Counted from the first letter of the stretch, positions 12,409-24,488 are shown. The stretch: DNA of 64,000 bases from Chrysoperla carnea (GCF_905475395.1 NC_058340.1:76238181-76302180), one strand, 5' to 3'. The notes: generated from the sequence alone by a model not told the origin. Numbers and translations: made by a program.

Positions 12409-12445
12409 TATGAGACTCTAAGTTAATCGATAAGTTTTTTTAAGA

Positions 12446-12675
12446 TCTAGAACTTTCCCATTTTTTTTTTTGCATTGGACGTTAACTTTTTTTTTATCGC
12501 AAAAAAACCGTGTTTTTGACACTTGCGAATTTTTTCGGTTAACTTAGCCATTGAATAGCCGTAAACAAAAAACGCTATGTTTCTTGACTTGTTTCCTTCT
12601 TTAACAATGTATTTTTTGTTTTCTGATAGCAATTTTGTCAATTTTAACATTGGGCCTCCGTAGATTAATTGGATT
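12446..12675. repeat. Dispersed repeat family A, copy 2
   Basis: Same family and orientation as 2770-2975: GCATTGGACGTTAACTTTTT, AACTTAGCCATTGAATAGCC, TGATAGCAATTTTGTCA. It abuts the truncated end of the LINE at 12408. Confidence 0.85.
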
Positions 12676-12827
12676 ATATTGAAAATATAATCAGAGTCTT
12701 TCGATTTATTAATGAAAATTAATTAGTTTAAATTTATATTGAAAATCAATTTATAATGAGTCCTCGGTTACTTAAACCAGGTATGTTGTTATTTTTTTAA
12801 TTAAAGTCCTTTGTTTTTAATTTCTAG

Positions 12828-13821
12828 ATGTTGTACATTTTAAAATCAATATCTGTTGAGGATTCACAATTGAAAAGAATATGGAATGAAATATTAAAAT
12901 TTGAATGGATACTTCAAAATGAATGTTATATTCTTAAAGATGTTTATAATAAAATTATAATCGAATTATTAATTAAATCAAGAATTAATAATAATAATAA
13001 TAATAACAATATCATAGATTTTTTAAATAGAGCACAACATATATTAAATATGCCATCAACATCAATCAATAATAATAATCAATTAGGTTCTGATTGTTAT
13101 CAATTATCAAATATAAAATTATTAATACATTTAAAAATATTACAATTTAATAATAACAATAATAATGAATCAACAATAGAAGCACTTATTAATGTACTCA
13201 TATTTGGTTTAAGTTCTAAACAAAATAATGAAGTAATTTCATATTGTTTAGATTGTTTATTATTATTATTAAATAATGATAATAATTCATATTTATTAAA
13301 TGATTTTGAATTAAACGATGTAACATTCATAAATATATTATCATTTGATAACAAATCAATATCAGATTTAATACGTAATCAATTAAAAATGAATAAACGT
13401 TTTAATTTAATATTTAAAGATCAATTACATTCAATCAATACAACAGGTACAGATGATATTTGTAAATCAAAATTATATTATTTATTAAATATCATTTATA
13501 AAGATGATCTAAATATTATTATCAATCAATTATTTAATTTAAATGATATTCATTCATTATATAAACGATTCATTGAATTATGTTCAATAGAAAGTGAATC
13601 AATTATATGTTTTATATTAAATTGTATCAATCAATTATTAATACAACTGCTACGTGATACAACTGGTGCTGCCACTGGTGATTATAAATGGTATCATCAT
13701 GATTTAATTTGTTGTTTGTATTATAATGCATTGTCATCAATGCCTTACAAAACTAGACAAGCTGTTGCTCAACTTATTGTTACACATCCACAATTATACA
13801 CTTCAACTTCATTAATACAAG
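12828..13821 (+). CDS. THADA: THADA-like protein, large exon (exon B)
   Basis: A 994-bp exon runs from a TTTCTAG|ATG acceptor to a TACAAG|GTACGT donor, entering in phase 0 and leaving in phase 1. It continues the HILLQ helix with MLYILKSISVEDSQ and codes for 331 residues of alternating Leu/Ile-rich helices, consistent with HEAT repeats. Distinctive features are several asparagine runs encoded by AAT triplets (about residues 54-62, 109-113 and 146-153), absent from vertebrate THADA as far as I recall. They probably reflect triplet expansion under AT bias. The frame stays open without lesions, which argues for a living gene. The ORF continuing past 13821 is read-through into the intron. Confidence 0.82.
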
Positions 13822-13873
13822 GTACGTTCGTATTTAGTTGTAGTCTAAGCATATTACTTTTTTCTAACAAAAA

Positions 13874-15353
13874 AATTCGTTACAGGGCAGACTCAGCGGG
13901 AAAGGTTTGAAAAAGGGATTACAAATGTTGGGTAAAAAATTCAACAGCTGAATGTTTGAAACTGTTTCTTTCGATTAAAGGCGTAAATATTCGTCCTGTC
14001 AAAAAAAGTTAAATGTAATAGTTCTGGACAGGCAATCGTTATGTACTTTGGTACAATTGAAGCTATTTGAATTCCTAATAGTCTGATATTTTTTTGTTTT
14101 TTCTAAGTTAAGCAGTTTCTGAGAAATTGGTAAAAAAGGCCTCTTTTTAAAGTCGCTCAAAAAGGTTTTTTTTAAACCATAGGCAATTTCTGCAACGGTC
14201 ATTTTCTTCGTAAAGACATCAAAATTCTCATAAAAAATTAAAAATATATTACTGCATGTAAAAAAACATTCGTAAAATTACAAAAAACTGAAAAATTATA
14301 TAATAATCAAATTTCATATCCATTCCATTCCCATTTTGTAATATTTTATGCAATACAAATTACATATTTGATGTAATATTATGTAGAAGTTGCCTCAAAT
14401 ACGTATAAATATGAAATATAAGCAATTGCACTTTTATAATGCTGCGTTTTTTAATTAATAGAAACTATATTTAATTTGATTGAACAGAAATATAATGTAT
14501 TATCCTTAATAGTAAATCACAACAATATATTTGCCAAAGTTTTAATACAATAATGTTTGCATTCGTCTTAAAATTTAGGAAATTTTTATCTTCTTTAAGA
14601 TTCCGTTGAAATAATTTTTTATTTTTAATGCATAATTAGCGCTAAAGACAAAAAAGCGAGGTTTTTGGAAAAAAAATATAATTTTTCATTTTTTTGAATT
14701 TTAAGATTTCAATTCAAATTTCATATTCATACGTATAAGAGACAACTTCTACACAATATTACATCAAATATGTAATTTGTATTGCATAAAAATTAGAAAA
14801 TGGGAATGGATATGAAATTTGATTATTATATAATTTTTCTTTTTTTTTTTGCAATTTTAAGAATGTTTTTTGCATACAGTAATATATTTTTATTTTTTTA
14901 TATGAATCTTAGTGCCTTTACTTGAATCTTGAATCTTATATCGTAAAAAAAAACTTTTTGGAGCGACTTTAAAAAGATATCTTTTTTTACCAATTTCTTC
15001 GAAACTGTTACTTAGAAAAAACAGAAAAAATACCAGGCTATTAGAAATTCAAATAGATTCAATTTTACCAAATTACATAACGATTGTACCAAATTGATTG
15101 CATTTTTTTCGCGGAGTAAAAAATTAAAAACCAAAAAAATGGTTTTATGCGTTTTACTCGAAAATTTTGAGAACTATTACATTTAACTTTTATGACAGGA
15201 CGAATATTTACGTCTTTAATCGAAAAAACAGTTTGCCACCCCTTTAAACCGCCACCCCTCTTCACCGGCAAACATTCAGCTGTTGGATTTTTTACCCAAC
15301 ATTTGTAAGCCCTTTATCGACCCTTTTCTGCTGAGTTTACCTTGTAACGAATT
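13874..15353. repeat. Foldback element, 1.48 kb
   Basis: It begins AATTCGTTACAGGG and ends CCTTGTAACGAATT. Arms of about 540 and 630 bp pair throughout: ACATTTGATGTAATATTATG (14365) with its complement near 14745, and AGGACGAATATTTACG (15196) with CGTAAATATTCGTCCT (13982). It starts 53 bp after exon B of the THADA-like gene. ORFs at 13999-14202 and 15065-15271 are arm sequence. Confidence 0.85.
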
Positions 15354-15779
15354 ATTTTGTAAATTGACTACTTTTTTAGGTAGTACGCTTAATTTATTGA
15401 GGAAATGATACTTTTGCAGTCGGAATTTGTTCATATAAGGGTGTAGAAAAAAGTCACTTTAGTCATAAAGTGTGCTCTTTAAATTTATGTACGTGAGCGT
15501 GCTTACTTCCATTTTTTGCGTTTCTATTAAGGATATTTTCTTTATTGATGAAATGCATTCACATAAAACTAAGTAAATTATTATTCGTTTAATATTTTTT
15601 TACAAATTCATTACAAGATAACAAACTTATTCTAGAAGACATTTTTATAACTTCTTCTTCACTACTTCTGTACTGTTTGATTGCCGCCTATATTTCAGTA
15701 GCGCCAATTCAACAACAAAATCATACACTATAAATATTCTGATTTTTTCCACTATAAACATAAACTTTTATTCAGATCA
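15354..15779. other. Intron sequence with a repeat fragment
   Basis: No gene. 15415-15505 (AAGTGTGCTCTTTAAATTTA) matches 22335-22435, and a related piece lies reversed near 18830-18900, so this is a dispersed repeat fragment. Confidence 0.5.
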
Positions 15780-16370
15780 CTCAGAATACTTAGTTTGAAA
15801 TTCAGAAAAAGAATATGTGAAGTAAAACTATCTCTGAAAAAGTCTGAAAATATCAAATAAATTACTAATCAATTTTTTCAATTCTCTTTAATTAAGATTA
15901 ATAGACAAGATATTTGTCAATAGTCAGTTTACGCTATATGTATCATATTAAAAATCATCAATTATAATCGAGAGACCATGATGTAAATAAATATCGTATA
16001 CATGATTAAAAGTAAACAAAAACAAAAAGTAATAATACTAATCAATCATTTAATGACAGAAAATGGTAATAAATTGAGACTCTTTAAAAAGAAATATTCT
16101 GAGTTCTCCTAGAAGACTTTTTCAAAATTAATAAGGGATTTTATGAAAATTTAGTTAGTAAAATAAAGTAAGAGTAAGCTTTATTTTCTTACTAAATTTT
16201 CATAAAATCCCTTATTAATTTTGAAAAAGTCTTCTAGGAGAACTCAGAATATTTCTTTTTAAAGACATTTTCTTAAACAATTTATTTTATATTATCTGAC
16301 TTTCTCAGAGATAGTTTTACTTCACATATTATTTTTCTGTATTTTAAACTAAGTATTCTGAGATCCAGAA
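15780..16370. repeat. Nested inverted repeat with near-perfect central hairpin
   Basis: Outer arms: AAACTATCTCTGAAAAAGTC (15826) against its complement near 16298. A central hairpin has arms 16080-16165 and 16175-16263 (GGGATTTTATGAAAATTTAG against its complement), which I read as almost perfectly paired over about 85 bp with a loop of about ten bases. That implies a young or gene-converted palindrome. Non-coding. Confidence 0.85.
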
Positions 16371-16534
16371 CAGATTTTTTTCCACAAGGGTTGTATGGTT
16401 ATGTTTAAATATTTGATTTATATTTTGGACATTTCTAAACAATTTTTGTCTTGTGACTTTTCACCTAACCTTGCTGTTTTCGAGTTTTCGTCGTTTTAAA
16501 AAAAATCTTCTTTTAGGTAAAAATTTTGTTATAA

Positions 16535-16945
16535 CCAAAGGACCCCGCAATATTAGATAGGAAAATGGCTTTCTGTGAAATTGAAAAATTGAATGAACCG
16601 CCCCCAAAATGTTCTTCAGATCGTTCTGATCAAGAAATCCCACGTCCAGAAAAATTTTCAACAAGTAGTTTTCGAGCTATGGGCGATCTAAGCTATACAT
16701 ATATTATATTTATAGTACTTATATCACTAGAAAAATTTCTTTCTGTGAAACTTTTTTAAATCACCCCCAAAATGTTCTTCGGATCGTTTTGACCAAAAGC
16801 TCTCATGTCCACAAAAGCATGAGTAAATAAATTTTGTGGCCGTGAAAGCTTTTGATTTGAATGATCCAAAGAACATTTTAAGATGGGCTAGAAAAAGTTC
16901 CACAGAAAGCTATTTTCCTATTTTATATTGCGGAGTTCTTTGAAG
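16535..16945. repeat. Hairpin repeat family B, copy 2
   Basis: AAAGGACCCCGCAATATTAG and AATGGCTTTCTGTGAAA at the left, and the reverse complement of the same motif near 16890-16915. It matches the family member at 3278-3723, including the internal TAGTTTTCGAGCTA segment. Confidence 0.8.
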
Positions 16946-17560
16946 ATTATCAAGTGGTTTTCATTAAGTATTTGATTAGAAAAACCACCTGATTTTATAT
17001 TATTTTTGACTATTTTAAACACTTTTTGTATTTAGAAATTGTTTATACACTCACCCATTTCTATTCGAGGTATAGGCGCTTAAGAAAATGGAAAAAAAAA
17101 TCGATTTCGTTGAAAATGTAAATATTCGTTTTTTTAGCTTTTTAGTTATTTAGTTCTTATCTTCTAGAAATGTTCAAAATAGTCTAAATATAAAATTATT
17201 TGTTTTTCTAATCAAATATTTAATCAAAACCATTCGATAATCATCAAACTTGTTGACAACAAAATTGTAGCCTAGAAAAGTTTAAAAAGTCGACATCTCG
17301 AAAACGGCGTGGTTAAGTGAAAAAAGTCATATAAATTAAAATTATTAAGAAATGTCCAAAATATAAGATCCAATTGGTTTTGAATCAAATATTTAAACAT
17401 AACCACACAATGATCGTTAATTATTTATCAATATCAAAATTTCATTAAAATAACAAATTTTACTTTGAACGCTTGTATCTAAAAAAATGACGAGGTGTAA
17501 GAAAAAATATCAGGACAAAAAATGATACTAAGAATAATATATCTTAGTCTAGTCTATCTA
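16946..17560. repeat. Degenerate inverted repeat family E, copy 1
   Basis: TATTTGATTAGAAAAACCA near 16965 pairs with its complement near 17205. Related units with AAAACGGCGTGG and TTCAAAACCAATTGG-like segments occur again at 23440-23960 and 27110-27420 and near 27640-27720. Non-coding. Confidence 0.65.
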
Positions 17561-18981
17561 TTTTGAGAAATTCAAAGTTCCTAAGCCTTTTTCAGAATTT
17601 CTTATTTTTTCTACCAGGGATTCTCTTCTGAAAAAACGCTTTTCTTTATAAATTTTTTTTTCCACCAATGAATATTTAAAAGGAGTCTTAAAAAAATTAT
17701 AAAGTTTCACGCTAATCAAATAATGATTTCACGCCCTTGAAAAATGAGTGAAGAACCGCCTTAAGTGACCACCTACATAATGAACTTTTAAACTTTTTCA
17801 AATGACTAAGTACCGAAATCACGAATCAATACTGATGCATTTTTTGTAAGTTAAGTACAAAATTGAAATTATTTCGCTTTCGATTTTAGAAATAACTTTG
17901 TGTGTGGTAATTTTGTGGTTAAAACTTTGAAATTTGGAAGCCGTAACTTGCGCTGGTCAAATATTGAACAAATTTTATTTTTACCTTGTTTAAAAAAGGG
18001 GATGTTGTGTTGCAGTCTGATATTATACAAAATAGTTCAATGTATTGTTTTAAATATAGAAATTTGAAACATGTGAAACTGTTACAAATATACACTTTTT
18101 CGTTTTCCCGGTTTACAAAACAATATTTTGGTATTCGATAACGCTAACTGCGTTAATAATACCAATAGATCTGTGCCATATATTTTTATAATTTCTCTTC
18201 CTTTTGTAATTCGATAGCAGTAGTTATTATGATTCTATCGGCAACAGCTGTCGTTACACAGTTTATTTTCTGTAATTCACCAAAATTTAAAAAAAAAATT
18301 TCATTACGTATTAACGCACGTATTATCAGTCAAATTCTGATTCAAGAGATGATTTTTTCAATTGTCTACGCATACGTTCTACTGACCTTCATCAATAACT
18401 AAGACCTCACCAATAATATAAATATCAACTAGAAGCATATTACGGACTAACTTTTCATTAAGAGTCGTTTAACACATTGTTTTTCAATAAATTGTTTATT
18501 TGATAATTTTTTGACTTCTTACTGGGCTAGATCGATCCGAAATAAAAAGTTACACATTTTTTGTACGAAACTTTTTTTGGATATAAAGCAAATTTTTTTT
18601 GAAAAACCTAAAAAAACTGTTTTCCATCATCTTTGGTCTCCATTTGAAATGTGATTCCATACTTTAACATTGTAAAAAAATATAGTGCATTGAATTCTAC
18701 GGAAAATTTCCGACTTTTTACATATATGGGTTTGCTGTATCTTGGCTTTGGCTCGAAAAACGTAGAATGACCAGTTTATCGTTCAAACTATAACATTCCG
18801 TAATTTTTTGTCTATTATCATCATTTTTAAGCACGATTGTCCATTACACATTTGTAAGAGACTTTTTGACCTAACTTTTTTTACACCCTCATATGAACAG
18901 TTTTCGGTCCCATTTTGGTTATTTTTCGGTTTTAATACTTCAATTAATTAATATTAACATCATAATGCTAACAATTCATAT
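17561..18981. other. Intron sequence, nothing recognised
   Basis: About 1.4 kb of AT-rich sequence with no credible coding frame and only scattered fragments of repeats seen elsewhere (e.g. 18840-18900). Confidence 0.5.
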
Positions 18982-19963
18982 CAGGCCAGTGCACACGTGG
19001 AGGGGGTTGAAGCGAACTCCCCATTCCCCATTGAGAATCTCTCCACATAAATTTGAACTAACACTATAATCCCATGCAGCCATTTATCGAACGCATTTCC
19101 ACTGGCTGGTTAGCTGTCAAGCTGTTTGAACAGTTATTGATTTTTTATGTTGAGACTGTTAACCATGAATATTCATCGCTTCTTGTGTATAAAACGCAAA
19201 ATTTGCAATGAATATGATATAGAATTGCGAAAGTCAAGGTTCGCGTAAGAACTCAACGCTCAACGCTCGAATGTACAGACTGATTCAGTTGAAGATTATT
19301 TCCGGATCACAATTTATTTATCGTACATCGATTTGTTTTTGACTCATTTGAAGGACCTATATTTGAATCATCGCAATTTTTATCAAATTTTCTCTTTCCC
19401 TACAAAATGAAAATTTTTTATGAAGATTCTTGCGCTCAATTTTTTGTACCATACTCTCTTCAATTTTGCACGATGATTTCCATGACATCTGGATTGAAGA
19501 AGTTAAACTTTGGCGAAAACGCATTGCCGGGTAGGATATCAAAAATTCACTCGAAGCACTTCATATTTGCAATTAGGATGCGTTTTTAAATGTCTATCAA
19601 ATGTTTCGCGTTCTAGCAGTTTTACCTGCGATAAAAGCGACGAATGAACGCTCCTTTTCAACTTTGTGCCGTCGCAAAACATACCTTAGATTGACAATGT
19701 CTGGAAACCGGGTACATGGTTTAGTTTCGCTCATATACATCGCAGTGTAAAGGTCGATGCACACAGAATTTGGAAAAAGTTTTTTTTCTGTACCTCAGAA
19801 TTAACTTATTGAAAAATAGTGACTAAATATCACACACACTTCGACATAATAAAATGTTACCTTACTAGAAAAAAGAGTTTCTTGATTGACTTTATGACCT
19901 AACATGGTGAAAAAAAATTTTAGAAAACCCTCCCCCCTTGGATAATTCCTGCGCACGGACCTG
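18982..19963 (+). mobile_element. hAT element, internally deleted, with transposase remnant
   Basis: Imperfect terminal inverted repeats: CAGGCCAGTGCACACGTGGA at the left; the right end reads, in reverse, CAGGTCCGTGCGCAGG. The flanking octamers ATTCATAT and ACTCATGT match at 6 of 8 positions, consistent with an old 8-bp hAT target duplication. The 982-bp body keeps only the transposase C-terminus (next entry), so it is a deletion derivative. It lies in the intron before exon C of the THADA-like gene. Confidence 0.75.
19215..19752 (+). pseudogene. hAT transposase C-terminal fragment
   Basis: Translated in one frame with several stops. The remnant shows VEDYFRITIYLSYIDLFL, then EEVKLWRKRIAG, then the hallmark dimerisation block LAVLPAIKATNERSFSTL followed by TYLRLTMSGNRVHGL. 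This order (YFR...IPYID, then LP...ATxERSFSxL, then YLRxTM...RLxGL) is that of the DUF4371/hAT dimerisation family. Stops near 19240, 19519 and 19576 show it is dead. No ATG-started ORF covers it, so it is easy to miss. Confidence 0.8.
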
Positions 19964-20224
19964 ACTCATGTACAGTGAAGTGTGGAAACGATAAAAAAAC
20001 TTCACGCATTTTCGATTATCGTTCGTCAACGCTGAAATCGCAAAAAGAGAAATGAAAAATAATAAAATATGATTTCATTTTATTGAAATTATCACGTAAT
20101 GATGTTAAATTTAAAATAACGCCGCTTATATGATCGATCGCAAAGTGGTAGCTTTGAAATTTCAGCTGTCACTTTGATCGCAAAGTGGCAGCTGGACTTT
20201 TTTTTACAAAGTGTTTGCATCCTT

Positions 20225-20270
20225 ATAAACAACAAATAAATAAAATTTCAAAGATGCATTAATTTTTTCT
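20225..20270 (+). repeat. Direct repeat upstream of exon C (pair with 26365-26412)
   Basis: ATAAATAAAATTTCAAAGAT followed by CATTAATTTTTTC is repeated, with one mismatch, shortly before the acceptor of exon D. Both copies lie about 70-115 bp upstream of a 3' splice site. Confidence 0.8.
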
Positions 20271-20341
20271 TTATTTTACCATAATATTCTATTTAATTTT
20301 ATTAGACTATTATTTAAATTTAATTAATTTATTATTTGTAG

Positions 20342-20661
20342 ATTTGGATTTATGTTTGATATGGGTAACAATTCAATTGTTGGGTAATGATTTTGAAGAA
20401 AGTATTCGACATAAAATAACATGTATTGCAACTGGTACAAATGCAAGTGGTACTAATTCAAATTCAGTGATGTTTGAATCAATTAGAGATCAACTGTTTC
20501 ATATGTCTTGTAAAATATTATCAACTAGATCTCTAGATCTATGTACAGTCTATTTATTAAGTTGGATTACACGCTGTTCTTGTTCTGCCTCATGTTCTAC
20601 ATCAGCAGATATTCATCATGAACATGAAACCGATAATGCTGATAATTATGACAGTGACGAG
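20342..20661 (+). CDS. THADA: THADA-like protein, exon C
   Basis: A 320-bp exon runs from an ATTTGTAG|ATTTGG acceptor to a GACGAG|GTGAGA donor. It enters in phase 1, completing the split codon left by exon B, and leaves in phase 0. The peptide LDLCLIWVTIQLLGNDFEES begins a further helical repeat, and the region ends in an acidic, low-complexity stretch (NADNYDSDE). The precise phase match with the neighbouring exons is the main support for one continuous gene. Confidence 0.8.
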
Positions 20662-20689
20662 GTGAGATTACGATTATTTAAAAACTAGA

Positions 20690-22240
20690 TAATAAGTAGT
20701 TCAGTTTAGACACTTTTCTTAAAAATTAGGGGAAACAAATTTCGAACTTTTTTTACGTAGATTACGAATCCGTTGATGAAGATACTGAAAAACTTCACTT
20801 CAAGTTTTTCATTAATTAAGGAAAATATGCTCAATTTACTTGGTCCATACAAGTTATATTTCGAGCCTGAAATGGAATATATGGGTTAAGTTTATTAAAA
20901 ATACGTCGTTATTTACCTTATTTATTATTAAATATATTAAATTTGTACAAAAATTATAAAAATATATTCAATAAATTAATTTTTTTAAATATTTAGGTAT
21001 TAAGTAAGTACTAAAATACAGAAATATATGTGTATATGCGACCAAAAATTATACCTTACCGATCGTATCGGCAGTGACATCTGCCTTGTTTGTGTATAAA
21101 TCATAGATATATATATTTAACATATAGATAGAGGATCCCATGTATCGAAATTGGTCTGAAATTTGAATGGAATTAGAGATAAATTTGAGATATATACTAG
21201 CGCCACCAAATTTGTGCTAATGAACATATAACATGTATTTAATGGTTTGATTTAGGTCCGTGGCACTCATACTGAGGCGCTGCTTTACGCCATAAATTTT
21301 ATTTTACGCCATATAGATCCTCTATCTATATGTTATATATCTATGGTATAAATGTATAGATATCCGCGACGACACAATTGATGGATAGTATGAAAAAAAT
21401 CCACGATACTCATGCTACCTCGATCCCGTTAAAAACATGATGAACATCAAATCATATAGTGAACTCAAGGGACAAAAAAACGCAGACATAACTCGACCCC
21501 ATTAAAGGCATAGCCAACACGCAGATCGCAGAGTGAATTCAATCACAGGGTGAACGAAAGGGCCAAAAAACTCGCAAACTTGTGCAAACTCAATCCCATT
21601 AAAGGCATGGTCAAACCGTAGATCACAGGGTGAACGCAAGGGGCAAACAACTCGCAAATTGCTGCGTTCATCCTGTGAACCACAGGTTGGCCATGCCTTT
21701 AATGGGGTCGAGTTAGCACTGATCTGGGGGTTTTTTAGCCCTTGAGTTCACTCTTTGATTTGATGTTAATCATACTTTTAACGGGATCGAGTTAGCATGA
21801 GTATCGTGGATTAATGGTTTTTTTGTAGGGTTTCACATTATCGATCAATTGTGTCGTCGTGCCAATTCTATACATTTATACACAAACAAGGCAAATGTCA
21901 TATACGCCATATTTCTGTATTTTAATACCTACTTAATACTTAAATATTTAAAAACATTATTTTATTGAATATATTTTTATAATTTTTGTACAAATTTAAT
22001 ATATTTAATAATAAATAAGGTAAATAACGACGTATTTTTAATTAACTTAATACGTTTTTCATCTTTAGGCTTGAAAATATTGACCAAGTTTCCCTAATTA
22101 AAGAAAAACTGTAAGTTTTTCACTATCTCCACCAACGAATTCGTAATCTACGTAAAAAATACTTGAATTTTTTTCCCTGATGTTCTGGATGACTTTTAAG
22201 AAAAGTGCCAAAACTGAATTTTGACCAATTACTTTATGTA
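20690..22240. repeat. Foldback element, about 1.55 kb, with nested MITE
   Basis: The left arm (20690-21080) pairs with the right arm (21900-22240): ACGTCGTTATTTACCTTATT (20903) with its complement near 22015, and TTTACGTAGATTACGAAT (20752) with its complement near 22143. The interior (21400-21820) is itself a diverged palindrome built from a repeated AACTCGATCCCATTAAAGGC / GCATGG motif. It begins 29 bp after exon C. A MITE interrupts it at 21102. Confidence 0.85.
21102..21345. mobile_element. MITE with 8-bp target duplication (hAT-like)
   Basis: Perfect octamer GTATAAAT on both sides (21094-21101 and 21346-21353). Terminal inverted repeats: CATAGATATATA...ACATATAGATAGAGGATC at the left and GATCCTCTATCTATATGT...TATATATCTATG at the right, about 35 bp. 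An 8-bp duplication suggests hAT or P mobilisation. No ORF. Confidence 0.85.
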
Positions 22241-23127
22241 AATGTAGGTACAGACTGTACTTAATTGAGCTATTAAAACAGAAAAAAAATAAATAAAAGT
22301 TTAGTAATTAAAAGTACACCTACGATTCTTATGGGACCGGGCGCAAACTGTTCGTATGAGGATGTAGAAAAAAAGTTAGTTTGGTCAGAAAGTGTACTCT
22401 TTAAATTTACGCGCTTGAGTACGTTTAAAAGTTAGTAATAGCCACTCGTGCTGAAAAATCATAAAAATAGAAAAAAAACAATTGACTGAGTTAATTGTTA
22501 AAATACCATGTATAGACAGTGTTGAATGTCAGTGCTTGCATTATTTCTAATAAATTAGAAAAGTTTTAAAAACTAAAACAAATAGTAACCTTTCAGCCGC
22601 CATTTCTTTTTTCGTAAATTTTCGAAAGTATTTATTAAATTTCTGTTCTTCTTTCGAGATTCTTTCAAAAGACTATTGCTTATCTTTTATAGTTTTGGAG
22701 AAAATGGACACCAAAATTTTGTCCTAATTTGCGACCTCACGGGTTAACAGTGGTGTTTACAAAAAAATAATTCAAGCCATAGTTGTTTATTTTTTTATGA
22801 GGAATATTTTTTACATTTAAACTATTGTTCTGTCTCTAACGGCTTACAAGATGGGTGCTACGGACATAAGACCCAACTGACCTATGTTGCTCATTTACGA
22901 ATTCAAACTAACTTTTTACGTCCTGAGCATGCTAAAAGAATTTCAGGTCGATATCTCTTTTCGTTTTTGAGTTATTGTGATCACGGACGGGCAGAAGGAC
23001 AGACAACCGGAAATGGACTAATTAGGTGATTTTATCAACACCGACAATACCAAAATTTTGTTCGTAGTATCTATATTTGTAAGCTCAACTTACAAACTTG
23101 AGACTAAACTTAGTATTCCTTGATATA
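22241..23127. other. Intron sequence with dispersed repeat fragments
   Basis: No gene. 22335-22435 matches 15415-15505. 22680-23090 (GACCTCACGGGTTAACAG, CACGGACGGGCAGAAGGACA) shares segments with 24510-24640 and 25640-25850, one more degenerate repeat family. Confidence 0.5.
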
Positions 23128-23430
23128 TACTGCTTGTAAAACATATCGTTAGCCGTTTATATTATATGAAGTAAGAAGAGTTCTTACGGACGTTGTTATG
23201 TATAAAACAAAGAAGGTTTGTATCTGTGTATACATGATTGAACCTAGCCGATCAGAATCATTACTTGAAGTTGTACACATACAATACCAATCACACACAT
23301 TAACACATAATCATAACACTCCCTAACACACAGTAAACATCCGCTCTTTATTTTATACATAAGAACGTCCATAAAAACTTTTCTTACTTCATATATTTTA
23401 TATAGCTAACGAGATAACTTACAATCGGTA
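23128..23430. repeat. Inverted repeat, arms about 95 bp
   Basis: ATATGAAGTAAGAAGAGTTC (23164) pairs with its near-complement at 23378-23397, and TTATGTATAAAACAAAGA (23198) with the complement near 23345. The loop is non-coding. Confidence 0.75.
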
Positions 23431-23439
23431 TTTCATATA

Positions 23440-23960
23440 TGCAGGGCATAAAAACTATTTGATTTCAAATTTTGAACTATTCTAAGCATTTTGTTTTTTG
23501 AAATAAAATTTCGTTGTTTTTAAGATACAAACATTAAAAAAAAATTTGTTATTTTAATGAAATTTTGATATTGATAAAATTAACGATTATTGTGTGGTTA
23601 TGTTTAAATATTTGATTCAAAACCAATTGGATGGAAGTTTGATGATTATCGAATGGTTCAATCAATGGTCGATCAAATATTTGATTAGAAAACCAACTAA
23701 TTTTATATTTTTGACTATTTTAAACACTTCTAGAAGATTAGGAACTAAATAACTAAGAAGCTAAAAAATCTGATTTTACGTTTCATAGGAATCGATTTTT
23801 TACTTTTTTTTAATGTCTATATCTCGAAAACGATGAGGGTAGGTAAAAAATGTCAAGATATAAAATGTGTCCAAAATATTAAAAAATATAAAATCAGTTG
23901 GTTTACTAATCAAATATTTGACCAAAAGCACTCAATGAAAAAGGACCCATTTTATAATCG
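23440..23960. repeat. Degenerate inverted repeat family E, copy 2
   Basis: It contains GTGTGGTTATGTTTAAATAT and TTTGATTCAAAACCAATTGG, the reverse complement of sequence at 17370-17410, plus CGAAAACGATGAGGG. Same family as 16946-17560. Confidence 0.65.
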
Positions 23961-23984
23961 GTTAGAGATATAACAATAGTTTAA

Positions 23985-24484
23985 GGTAGTACCAGCATGG
24001 TATTTGCAGTTTCTATGTTAAAGCAATGGTACAATTTTTTTTCGACAGAATTTAACAAAAAATTAAATTTAAGAATTTAATAATGCTTACTATTAATTCC
24101 CAAATTTTCAGAAATTTTGACCGTTTAAAATGGGAAATAATTATGACAACGTCCCAATTTCGATCAATTTACGTCAAAATTAATATCTCGAAAGTGAAAA
24201 TTAATTTCTAAATTTTTTTTTTTAGAATTTTATTGTATAAACATTTTTTTCTACTTTTTCTTCAATATATAATAATATCATAAAAAATAGTTGGAGAGAC
24301 TGGACATTTTACATGCTTTAAATGGGACATGACCCTCAAAATCGCGAACTTTGTCTTTAAATATCTCGCGATCTAAACGGTCAAAAATTATGAAATTTTA
24401 GGAATTCATAAATAAAGCTATTATAAACCCGAGAAAAAAAATTCGGCCAAATCTGTCGAAAAGTGATTTCATGCTGGTACTACC
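23985..24484. mobile_element. MITE with TTAA target site (piggyBac-like)
   Basis: Perfect 15-bp terminal inverted repeats GGTAGTACCAGCATG / CATGCTGGTACTACC lie directly inside TTAA tetranucleotides (23981-23984 and 24485-24488). Beyond the termini the two halves remain partly complementary (for example around 24120 and 24380). TTAA duplication is the signature of piggyBac-type transposition. 500 bp, no ORF. Confidence 0.85.
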
Positions 24485-24488
24485 TTAA

